A stretch of 64,000 nucleotides of DNA from NORP240 sp038134485. Its GTDB lineage: Bacteria > Pseudomonadota > Gammaproteobacteria > Pseudomonadales > Pseudohongiellaceae. Below, in pieces: positions 7,796-15,440 of the stretch. The stretch lies in the NCBI GenBank assembly GCA_038134485.1, contig JAYPVG010000001.1, forward strand, positions 62,001 to 126,000, read 5' to 3'. Numbering within the stretch: position 1 is the stretch's first letter; every line of letters starts with the position of its first letter. The notes beneath the pieces were generated by a model. That model searched no databases. It saw only the letters and a program-made list of their open reading frames with translations, and was not told the origin of the DNA. A program made the position numbers and the translations under genes.

Positions 7796-8632
7796 ATGCA
7801 TCATAATAATTGTCGCCATAATCGATCCCGTCTGCATGCCAATCCGATAAGCGCAATTTGCTGCGCAGTGCTCGCTTTATCGGCTTCACTGGTCCTGCCC
7901 CAGGTCGTGTGGGGTCAGTCTCTCAACCCGCTGGAATCCGATCAGAGGGCGGCGGCGGTTGGTGGCTCCCTTTTCAGGGCCCAATGCGCGACCTGCCACG
8001 GTGCCGACGCAAAGGGTATCGAGGGCATTCAGGCACCGGATCTTACCCAGCTCTGGTCGCAGCCTGGCAAAACTGACGAGTCGGTTTTTCAGACCATACG
8101 CAATGGTGTCCCAGGCAGTATCATGCCACCTCATGCCTTTACTGATACCGAAATCTGGATGCTGGTCAGCTACCTGAAAAGCACCGGTAGCGGCAACCGC
8201 AGCGATCGCTACGAGGGCGATGCAGCTCGCGGCGGCGAGCTTTTTGCCGGCAATTGCAGCCGTTGTCATCGGCTGGGTGATGCCGGCGGATCTCTGGGTC
8301 CCGATCTGACCAGAATAACTGCACGGCGCTCGAAACAGGCTCTCGTGACCTCGGTCCGCGAGCCCAGCGTCTCAATTGCCCGGGGTTTTCGACCAGTTAC
8401 CCTGATAACCAGTGACAATCAGCGAATTCAGGGCACCATCAAGAGTGAAGATGCATTTTCCATTCAGGTAATGGACAGTAACCAGTCCCTCCGGGGGTTT
8501 CAGAAATCCGCTCTCACGGAATTGCGTCGCGAGCAGCAGTCGCTAATGCCGTCTTTTAGCGGACGTGTGGTCAGCGATTCTGACCTCGAAGACATTTTGA
8601 GCTTTCTGGCCACACAGTCCGGCCAGCGCTAA
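7796..8632 (+). CDS. Exported di-heme cytochrome c, partner of PQQ dehydrogenase
   Basis: The 278-residue protein has a signal peptide (cleavage near VVWGQ, residue 41) and two heme-c motifs, C64ATCH68 and C154SRCH158. After the second heme comes a VREPSVSIARGFRPVTLIT...IQGTIKSEDAFSIQVMD...LTELRREQQSLMPSF region that looks like the extra beta-domain of the putative heme-binding TIGR02603 type, ending in a helix LEDILSFLATQ. It should accept electrons from the quinoprotein encoded 21 nt downstream. The same architecture occurs at 45788-46621, also beside a PQQ dehydrogenase. The ribosome site is weak. Confidence 0.85.
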   Translation: MHHNNCRHNRSRLHANPISAICCAVLALSASLVLPQVVWGQSLNPLESDQRAAAVGGSLFRAQCATCHGADAKGIEGIQAPDLTQLWSQPGKTDESVFQTIRNGVPGSIMPPHAFTDTEIWMLVSYLKSTGSGNRSDRYEGDAARGGELFAGNCSRCHRLGDAGGSLGPDLTRITARRSKQALVTSVREPSVSIARGFRPVTLITSDNQRIQGTIKSEDAFSIQVMDSNQSLRGFQKSALTELRREQQSLMPSFSGRVVSDSDLEDILSFLATQSGQR

Positions 8633-8653
8633 CCAGGTAGCAGGAACAGATTC

Positions 8654-10285
8654 ATGACCAAGCACATTCTCAACTCCAGATACTCGGGATCCCTTATTGC
8701 GCTGCTGGCGCTATTGATACCCGGCCAGGTGTTAGCCCAGAGCGAGGGACCAGACTACCAGGACATATTGCAGGGTTTCGCTGACCCCGAGCGCTGGCTG
8801 ACCTACTCGGGCGACTACAGCGGCAGGCGTCACAGCCCGCTCGAGCAGATCAATCCGGGTAATGTTCGGCAGCTGCGTCCAATCTGGACTTTCCAGACTG
8901 GCACTACCACGCGCGGTCGCGGCTTTGAGACCACGCCCCTGGCGGATGACGGCATTCTTTACGTCACCGGCAGTAATAACTACGCCTGGGCTATCGATGC
9001 GCAATCCGGCCGATCATTCTGGCAGTACCGTCGCAATCTGCCCGATGATCTCACCTATGGATCCAGTGCGCCGGTCAATCGTGGCTTCGGCATGTTGGGT
9101 AACCAATTATTCATGGTCACCCTGGACGCGCATCTGCTGTCCTTCGATCGCAGGACCGGCGATATTCTGTGGGATGTGGAGCTGGCGGACTACCGTACTG
9201 GTTACGCTGCAACGCTGGCGCCGCTGGTGCTCGAAAACAAGGTGATAGTCGGTATATCCGGTGGGGAGTACGCGACACGCGGTTTTATTGACGCTTACGA
9301 CCCGGAGACCGGCGAACGACTCTGGCGCTTTCATACCATCCCGGGCCCTGGCGAGCCGGGCAGCGAAACCTGGCCCGATGACCCCGAGGTGCTGGCCCGT
9401 GGCGGCGGTGGCACATGGATGAATGGCAGCTATGACCCGGAACTGGACCTGATCTACTGGGGCGTCGGTAATCCCAACCCCGACTATTACGGCGACCTGC
9501 GCCCCGGAGACAACCTGTATTCCAATTCGATTGTCGCGCTGGAAGCCGAAACCGGGCTGTTGCGCTGGCACTATCAGTTTACTCCCCATGACCTGAACGA
9601 CTGGGATTCCAACCACATGCCGGTGCAGGCTGACATCCAGTGGCAGGGCCAGCCTCGCAAGGTAGTCATGGTGGGTAACCGAAACGGCTTTTTCTACGTG
9701 CTGGACCGGGTGACAGGTGAGTTGCTGCTGGGCAAGCCTTTCACCGCCACCAGCTGGGCGCGTGAGCTGGACCAGGATGGCCGGCCCATTGTGCTGAATA
9801 ACGGTAGCGAGGGCTGCGTACCGGACCCCTGGGGCAGCACCAATTTCATGCCGCCTTCATTCTATCCGGGCCTGGACCTATTCATCCTCACGGCCCGGGA
9901 AACCTGCGCCACTTATGTTCCTGAAGAACCCCAGTATGTGCGCGGTCAATCGTCTTTTGGCGGGGTGGTCTACATCGATCCCGATCAGGGTTACGGCGCG
10001 TTGCGCGCTCTCGATGTCCACACCGGCGAGCTGCGCTGGGAGTTCACCTATCCTTCGCCTACCTTCGGTGGTGTAATGAGTACCGCCTCGGGATTGGTTT
10101 TTGCCGGTGACCACGAGGGCAACTTCATGGCCTTCAATGCCGAGACCGGCGAGAATCTGTGGCATTACCAGACCGGTTCGCGGATTTGGGGCGCCGCACC
10201 TATGACGTTTATGCTGGAAGGGCGACAGATCGTGATGATTCCCTCGGGCACCACGCTGACGGCGTTTGCCTTACCGGAAGACTAG
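8654..10285 (+). CDS. PQQ-dependent alcohol dehydrogenase, XoxF-like metal signature
   Basis: The 543-residue periplasmic quinoprotein has a signal peptide (GQVLAQ, residue 29) and an eight-bladed propeller with repeated W-docking motifs (TGEL-W). Metal and catalytic residues of the methanol dehydrogenase family are visible: Glu205 in SGGEYATRG, Asn273 in WGVGNPNP and catalytic Asp316 in TPHDLNDWDS. Asp318, two residues further, matches the extra Asp that marks lanthanide-using XoxF-type enzymes. The vicinal cysteine pair common in the family is missing: LPDDLTYGSSAPVNRG takes its place. The electron acceptor is probably the cytochrome just upstream. The substrate is an alcohol of unknown identity. 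Confidence 0.88.
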   Translation: MTKHILNSRYSGSLIALLALLIPGQVLAQSEGPDYQDILQGFADPERWLTYSGDYSGRRHSPLEQINPGNVRQLRPIWTFQTGTTTRGRGFETTPLADDGILYVTGSNNYAWAIDAQSGRSFWQYRRNLPDDLTYGSSAPVNRGFGMLGNQLFMVTLDAHLLSFDRRTGDILWDVELADYRTGYAATLAPLVLENKVIVGISGGEYATRGFIDAYDPETGERLWRFHTIPGPGEPGSETWPDDPEVLARGGGGTWMNGSYDPELDLIYWGVGNPNPDYYGDLRPGDNLYSNSIVALEAETGLLRWHYQFTPHDLNDWDSNHMPVQADIQWQGQPRKVVMVGNRNGFFYVLDRVTGELLLGKPFTATSWARELDQDGRPIVLNNGSEGCVPDPWGSTNFMPPSFYPGLDLFILTARETCATYVPEEPQYVRGQSSFGGVVYIDPDQGYGALRALDVHTGELRWEFTYPSPTFGGVMSTASGLVFAGDHEGNFMAFNAETGENLWHYQTGSRIWGAAPMTFMLEGRQIVMIPSGTTLTAFALPED

Positions 10286-10339
10286 TTTCGCCTCGGTTTG
10301 GTCCGGACTGCACATGCGAAAATCTGAGGGATTTTCTCG

Positions 10340-11278
10340 TCAGTCCCTTCCTGCCGCATCCCGGCCTATACTCAGAGCCCGGCTAGCCCCCGCGGATAAA
10401 CCACTGTCTGCACCCACCGTTACAAAGCGGAAGCCCTCCTCGATGCGTTGCTGTACCGAACCGGCACCGGTGGTGATGGCACAGGGAACATCGTGTTCGA
10501 GGCACTTGCCAAGCACAGTCTGGATCGCCTGCTCGACCTCGGGGGCGGCGGGGCTGGTGTAGCCCATCGAGGTGCTGAGGTCAGAGGGGCCTATGAATAT
10601 GGCACCTACCCCGGGCACGGTGATGATTTCTTCGATATTGGCGACGCCCTGGGGAGACTCGATGAACATTACTGCCAGCAGCTCACCCTGAGGATCCAGA
10701 GGCCAGACATCTGCGCGGGTGTGGTAATCGTTTATGCCCCAGTACCACATCGCATTGGAAGGATTGCGACCGCGAAGTCCGGCAGGCAGGTAATCGGGGG
10801 CGTCATTGTACTGGGGATAGCGGGTAGCACGAACGGCAAGCTCGGCCTGTTCGCGGTTATGGATTGCCGGAAACATAATGCCGTAAACGCCGATATCCAG
10901 AACCTGTTTGGCCTGTGCAATCAGCTCTTCTGCGCCACCGGCAGCAGGAATCCGCACAAAGGGAACGACATCTGGCTGTAGATTGCCTTTCTCGATAATC
11001 GCCCGCTTGTTGGTCATCCCCAGCAGGAACTGCTGCAGCCTCTCGACGTCGAAGGGTGCGTGTTCCATATCGATCAGGATGAAATCCAGACCGGATGAAG
11101 CCATCGAACGGGCATTGGTCAGGGAATAGTCAAAGGACAGCAGTCCAAAGGCTGGCTGGTCGCTTTCGAACAGCTCGATCAGTTTGTTGAGCCGGGTACC
11201 GGACTGGGCAAAGGTCGCCGCAGGCAGGCAAATTAGCAGCAGGAGGCCCGTAACAAGGGCAGTTGAGCATTTTTTCAT
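10340..11278 (-). CDS. Exported HpcH/HpaI-family aldolase
   Basis: The start is ATG 11278 (MKKCSTALVTG); a GTG three codons earlier is possible. The first 25 residues are a clear Sec signal peptide (LPAATFAQ), which is unusual because HpcH/HpaI enzymes are normally cytoplasmic. The rest is a full TIM barrel of the family: GLDFILIDMEHAPFD (catalytic His), AVMFIESPQGVANIEEI (metal Glu) and VGAIFIGPSDLSTSMG (metal Asp). Family members cleave 4-hydroxy-2-oxoacids to pyruvate and an aldehyde. Its neighbours are periplasmic redox proteins, which supports envelope location. It is convergent with the dehydrogenase, 54 nt apart. Confidence 0.83.
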   Translation of the reverse strand: MKKCSTALVTGLLLLICLPAATFAQSGTRLNKLIELFESDQPAFGLLSFDYSLTNARSMASSGLDFILIDMEHAPFDVERLQQFLLGMTNKRAIIEKGNLQPDVVPFVRIPAAGGAEELIAQAKQVLDIGVYGIMFPAIHNREQAELAVRATRYPQYNDAPDYLPAGLRGRNPSNAMWYWGINDYHTRADVWPLDPQGELLAVMFIESPQGVANIEEIITVPGVGAIFIGPSDLSTSMGYTSPAAPEVEQAIQTVLGKCLEHDVPCAITTGAGSVQQRIEEGFRFVTVGADSGLSAGASRALSIGRDAAGRD

Positions 11279-11632
11279 GGTTATCACCCGTTATTGTTGT
11301 TGGCAGGGTCGGACATCGAAAGCTCCCCTGCATCACTCTGACCGGGGCATTTTGACCGGTTGATTACGATTGTAGCAACAACAGCATGCTGTTGTTATTA
11401 CGATTGCGTCCCTAAACTGGTCTGCCGCAGGTCTGTCAAGTCGTGAGGACCCAACGAAAAAAGCGGAATTTGGCGCTAAATTTTTGGACATTGAAAGAGA
11501 AAGCTCTTATCCTCAAGGGTTTGAAAAGAACAAGATTATTGCCTCCAATGTTGCCTCCGGAGGCACATAATCCCAGTCAATCACCACCGCGATTCGACGA
11601 TGAATCGCCAACCTAAAAAAGGGGAGCTTGAG
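11279..11632. other. Divergent intergenic region, regulatory candidate
   Basis: This gap separates the exported aldolase (minus) from the copper/heme protein (plus) and should hold both promoters. It contains the 20-bp palindrome described separately and a second perfect palindrome, TGCCTCCGGAGGCA at 11552-11565, next to a repeated TTGCCTCC. No protein-coding frame is convincing. Confidence 0.5.
11363..11406. repeat. 20-bp perfect palindrome flanked by 10-bp direct repeats
   Basis: AACAACAGCATGCTGTTGTT at 11377-11396 is its own reverse complement. On either side stands ATTACGATTG (11363-11372 and 11397-11406). The palindrome lies 98 nt upstream of the minus-strand aldolase start and 237 nt from the plus-strand gene, a sensible place for a dimeric repressor operator. 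Confidence 0.6.
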
Positions 11633-13084
11633 ATGCGCACCAGATACCTTCTCGCTATTCCTGCACTATTCCTCCCGCTGACAGCGCTGGGCCAGTCCCA
11701 CAATGCGATACTGGCAGATCACCAGCCTCACTATTACGACGTGGCGGACTGGGGAATCGATCCGACCAGCGTAACCTTCGCGGATCATATTTCACCGATT
11801 TTGCAGCGCAGCTGTGAGAACTGTCATCGCCCCGGTGGCGGCGGCCCAATGGCACTGCAGACCTATGATCAGGTACAGCCCTGGGCGCCGGTGATCATGT
11901 ACAAAACTGCTATCCGCGATCGCATGGGAGCGATGCCACCGTTCTACGTTGAGAAAGATATCGGTATCGACGGCTTCAAGAATGACTATTCCCTGTCCGA
12001 TCTGGAACTTGCCATGATCCAGGCCTGGGCGACCAATGGCGCGCCGCGGGGTAATCCCGCCAACGAACCGGCGCCCCAACAATGGCCAGACGGCATCGAT
12101 TGGACCCTCGGTGAGCCGGACTTGGTGCTGCGTGGCCCGGATATGACCATGCCCGCAGTGGGACCCGATCGCTGGGGCGATATTGGACTGGTGCCCACTG
12201 GGCTGACCGAAGACCGCTACGTGAAATCCGTCGAAGTACGGGAAGTCAATGATATCCCGGTCGCGGACGACACCAGCACGGTAGGTGGTCGCTACATCTT
12301 CCATCATATGACTTACGCCAGTGGGGTGCTGAACGAAGACGGCACCGCGATAGATCCGGAAACACGGGTGAGCTGGCCTATCCATGAAGTAGGTCGAAAT
12401 GCCGACATTTTTTCCGAAAAAGCAGGTCGGCTGCTGCATGCCAATTCTGCGCTGCACCTCAATGCTTCGCACCTGCACTCAAATGGCCGCGAAACCACTG
12501 GTCACCTCGAATTTGGCATAACCTTCTTCCCGCGTGGCTATGAGCCGCAGTACACCCGCCGGGGTCCGCGGACTGGAAACGGTATTGATCTGGATATCGT
12601 GCCGAACAGACCTGGACAGGAAGTGCACAACTACGTCGTGCTGGAGGAACACACCAAGATCATGGCATTTGAACCGCATCTTCACGCACCGGGTGTGCGC
12701 ATGTGTATGGAAGCCATCTGGGGTCACAATATCTTCACCCTGAACTGTGTTGGTTATGACCACAACTGGGTCAAACAGTACGTGTATGAAGATGACAAGG
12801 CGCCGTTGCTGCCGAAAGGAACCATTCTGCACACTATTGCCTACATGGATACCACGCCGAGCAATCCCAATTTGGCAGATGCGCGCAATTGGTCCGGCGC
12901 CGGACGAAGATCGGTGACCAATATGTTTATCGATTTGGGTTACTCGGTCAGTCTGACGGAAGAGCAGTTTCAGGCCGAAATGGATGAGCGGCGAAAATTG
13001 ATGAAGGACCGTAATGACTACGACATCGGTTGCCCGATGTGTTGGGCGCCGCCTCTGGAGACTACAGCCGCTGGGGATGACTAA
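11633..13084 (+). CDS. Secreted heme-c plus copper type II monooxygenase-like fusion
   Basis: The start is ATG 11633 with GGGGAG 6 nt upstream; 483 residues. A signal peptide ends at ALGQ (residue 21). Residues 50-140 hold a cytochrome-like segment with C61ENCH65. The remainder looks like the PHM/DBM copper monooxygenase fold: His224-His225 (FHHM) and His280/His282 (SHLHSNG) fit the first copper site, and His349-x-His351 (PHLH) with Met431 (TNMF) fit the second. Enzymes of this fold hydroxylate C-H bonds using O2 and two one-electron deliveries. A fused heme could serve as the electron feed. The secreted protein at 13147 and the NHL propeller at 14238 follow in the same direction. Confidence 0.75.
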   Translation: MRTRYLLAIPALFLPLTALGQSHNAILADHQPHYYDVADWGIDPTSVTFADHISPILQRSCENCHRPGGGGPMALQTYDQVQPWAPVIMYKTAIRDRMGAMPPFYVEKDIGIDGFKNDYSLSDLELAMIQAWATNGAPRGNPANEPAPQQWPDGIDWTLGEPDLVLRGPDMTMPAVGPDRWGDIGLVPTGLTEDRYVKSVEVREVNDIPVADDTSTVGGRYIFHHMTYASGVLNEDGTAIDPETRVSWPIHEVGRNADIFSEKAGRLLHANSALHLNASHLHSNGRETTGHLEFGITFFPRGYEPQYTRRGPRTGNGIDLDIVPNRPGQEVHNYVVLEEHTKIMAFEPHLHAPGVRMCMEAIWGHNIFTLNCVGYDHNWVKQYVYEDDKAPLLPKGTILHTIAYMDTTPSNPNLADARNWSGAGRRSVTNMFIDLGYSVSLTEEQFQAEMDERRKLMKDRNDYDIGCPMCWAPPLETTAAGDD

Positions 13085-13146
13085 ACAAGGCGATGACAGA
13101 GAACAGCCTGGAAGCAGGCGAGTCACGTTAAAAGGTAAGTAGCAGT

Positions 13147-14133
13147 ATGAAAAGCAGTAGAAGTTTTCTGTTCGGGCGATGGCTGGCGTTGGGTTCCGCG
13201 CTGGCAATCGCTCAGGTTGCGTTACCCTCCCTTGCCCAAACCCGAATGATGGTGCTGAGCGGGGAAGTCACCTCCCCAGCCTACGAAGGCTGGTGGCCGA
13301 ATATCGAGGACGGCGGTTTCACGCTGTTCTTCGGCTATCAGAATTCCAACTGGGAGGAGCATTTCAATATCCCGGTTGGGCCAGATAACTACTTTAATAT
13401 TGTCGGCGCCGGGGAACTCGACGACCTGAGCATCGATGCCTACGATTTTCAGGTGGCCGACATGGGTCAGCCGACCCATTTCTACCCGCGTCGCAATCCC
13501 TTCCTGTTCACCATCGATGTGCCTGAAGATTTTGAGGGCAGTGAGTTGGTGTGGACATTGAGGACCCATGGGTATACTGCCCGCGCTTTCGGGTCACTGA
13601 AGGCCGACTATCGGATCGATCCCCAGGTAATGTCCACGGAAGTCGGCGGTTGGTTTGGTTCCCTGGATGACCGCCTGCGCACCAACATCCCGCCGGATCT
13701 GAGGGTTGAGGGTGAGGCATACCGCACCGTGGGTGTTGGTCAGCCGTTGAGCCTGGCAGCAATTGCCGAGGATCCCGATAATATGCCGCCCCGAGCGGAT
13801 AGGCCATTGCCTGACACGCCGGAGCGCCTGTATCGCCCCCCATCTTCGATCGTCGCGTCGTCGGGTCCTGGATTACGCTTTTCCTGGACTGTCTACCGCG
13901 GAGCGGAACAGTTCGTCGAGTTCGATCCGGTGCAGTTTAAAACTTACACCGATACCCGCGTGTGGGCCAATTCGCCATGGTCTCCGCCGTTCCATATTCC
14001 TGAAGTACCGGACGGCAATCGTTGGGTATCAACTGCGACCTTCAGCGAACCCGGGGAATACGTGTTGCGAGGCATAGCCAGCGACGGGTCGATGTTCACT
14101 TACCAGAATGTCTATGTGACGGTGTCAGAGTAA
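13147..14133 (+). CDS. Secreted protein of unknown function
   Basis: The 328-residue product has a signal peptide ending at SLAQ (residue 31). No family is recognised. The sequence is rich in Trp, Tyr, Pro and Gly, and the pattern of short beta strands (SGEVTSPAYEGWWPNIEDGGFTLFFGYQNSNW, later RFSWTVYRGAEQF and FSEPGEYVLRGIASDG) suggests a beta-sandwich with a cadherin or Ig-like C-terminal end. It is 62 nt downstream of the copper/heme gene and ends before a terminator, so the two probably form one operon and may act on one substrate. Confidence 0.7.
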   Translation: MKSSRSFLFGRWLALGSALAIAQVALPSLAQTRMMVLSGEVTSPAYEGWWPNIEDGGFTLFFGYQNSNWEEHFNIPVGPDNYFNIVGAGELDDLSIDAYDFQVADMGQPTHFYPRRNPFLFTIDVPEDFEGSELVWTLRTHGYTARAFGSLKADYRIDPQVMSTEVGGWFGSLDDRLRTNIPPDLRVEGEAYRTVGVGQPLSLAAIAEDPDNMPPRADRPLPDTPERLYRPPSSIVASSGPGLRFSWTVYRGAEQFVEFDPVQFKTYTDTRVWANSPWSPPFHIPEVPDGNRWVSTATFSEPGEYVLRGIASDGSMFTYQNVYVTVSE

Positions 14134-14159
14134 TAAAACGGACAACGGGCACGGACTTG

Positions 14160-14194
14160 AAAGGCCAGATGTTTTACTGATCTGGCCTTTTGTT
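14160..14194 (+). terminator. Rho-independent terminator
   Basis: AAAGGCCAGAT (14160-14170) pairs with ATCTGGCCTTT (14180-14190) and a T-rich tail follows. It closes the operon ending with the secreted unknown at 14133. Confidence 0.85.
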
Positions 14195-14237
14195 TCTCAA
14201 GATCCATGAATTTGAAGAGAGTAAACGAGGTAAAACG

Positions 14238-15362
14238 ATGAAACACAGCAACAAGGTTTTCGGCTCACTGTTGGTACTCGCATTCTGCAGTAGTCAATTG
14301 GAGGCGCAGCAGGGGAATGCCCGTGAACCGATCGGACCAAGCCCCTACGAAGTCGTGTCGCTCTGGCACCAACCCTTTGCGGAAGAAGGCTTCGCGTTTG
14401 GGGGAGCCTCCGGAGTTTACGCTGCGTCGCCGGATCGTATTATCCTGGCCCAGAGGGGAGAGACTGTTCTGCCCTATCCAATCCCGGATGATTTTCTGGG
14501 ATTCGCCGGCCACGTTGGCATCAATGTATTACGTGAGACAAACCGGCGCGTATGGAAGAACTGCCTTTACACTCTTAACGCGGATGGCGAGGTGCATGAA
14601 TTGTGGGACCACCTGGATTACCTGTGTGAAGGTTCCGAGGGTCCTGGTCCGCACCGAATACGCGTAAGCCCTTATGACCCGGAACAGCGCCTCTGGCTAA
14701 TCAACGAAACTTTTCATCAGATATATGTGATCGCCAATGACGGCAGCGAGGTCTTGGCCACCTACGGTGAGAAACTGGTTTCCGGTGATGACGAGGCTCA
14801 TTTCGGGCGCCCTCAGGACGTTGCGTTCATCTCCGATGGCCGAATCCTGGTTGCAGATGGACTGGACAACAATCGCATCATCGTTTTTGATAACGACATG
14901 AACTACATCACCGAGTTTGGCAGTGCCGGGACTGGTCCCGGAGGAACTAACACCATCCACTCGGTTGCAGTGGGTCCGGACAACCGTATATTCGTTCTGG
15001 ACCGCGCGGGGGGCGGTGTCAATATCTGGCGCTACTCGGACGATCCGATGGAATACACCTTCGAGCGGCGAGTGGGTGACCTGACGCTGCCACTTGACGT
15101 GATTGTCAATGAGAATGATTTCTGGATTACCGACCTTGGACCGCTGCGATTCGTAAATTATGATTTTGATGGCAATCTGAAATACACCTGGCTGGTGCCC
15201 GCTGAACTGCCGGATGGCTATATCGAGGTTCATTCCTTCAGCATCGATTCAGACGGTAATCTCTATGGTGGGGATAACCAGTATGGCCGCCTGCAGAAAT
15301 GGATACCTAAGCCTGATGCCGGCCCCGAGTTACTGATCGAACAACCCTGGAACGCCAACTAG
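14238..15362 (+). CDS. Secreted NHL-repeat six-bladed beta-propeller
   Basis: The start is ATG 14238 with ACGAGG 8 nt upstream, giving 374 residues; the frame extends upstream into the terminator. A signal peptide ends at LEAQ. NHL repeats are visible, e.g. FGRPQDVAFISDGRILVADGLDNNRIIVFD and THSV-like IHSVAVGPDNRIFVLDRAGGGVNIW. Extracellular NHL propellers include peptidyl-alpha-hydroxyglycine alpha-amidating lyase (PAL), the partner of PHM-type copper monooxygenases, and a PHM-like protein is encoded 1.2 kb upstream. Binding proteins and lactonases share the fold, so a lyase role is only a hypothesis. A PQQ dehydrogenase follows after 78 nt. Confidence 0.75.
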   Translation: MKHSNKVFGSLLVLAFCSSQLEAQQGNAREPIGPSPYEVVSLWHQPFAEEGFAFGGASGVYAASPDRIILAQRGETVLPYPIPDDFLGFAGHVGINVLRETNRRVWKNCLYTLNADGEVHELWDHLDYLCEGSEGPGPHRIRVSPYDPEQRLWLINETFHQIYVIANDGSEVLATYGEKLVSGDDEAHFGRPQDVAFISDGRILVADGLDNNRIIVFDNDMNYITEFGSAGTGPGGTNTIHSVAVGPDNRIFVLDRAGGGVNIWRYSDDPMEYTFERRVGDLTLPLDVIVNENDFWITDLGPLRFVNYDFDGNLKYTWLVPAELPDGYIEVHSFSIDSDGNLYGGDNQYGRLQKWIPKPDAGPELLIEQPWNAN

Positions 15363-15440
15363 GGTTTTAGAGGTTCAGATAATTTTCCGGTGATTTGGTT
15401 AACTGCAGCGCCAAGCTGTTTTTACATTAGAGGAGTTGAT

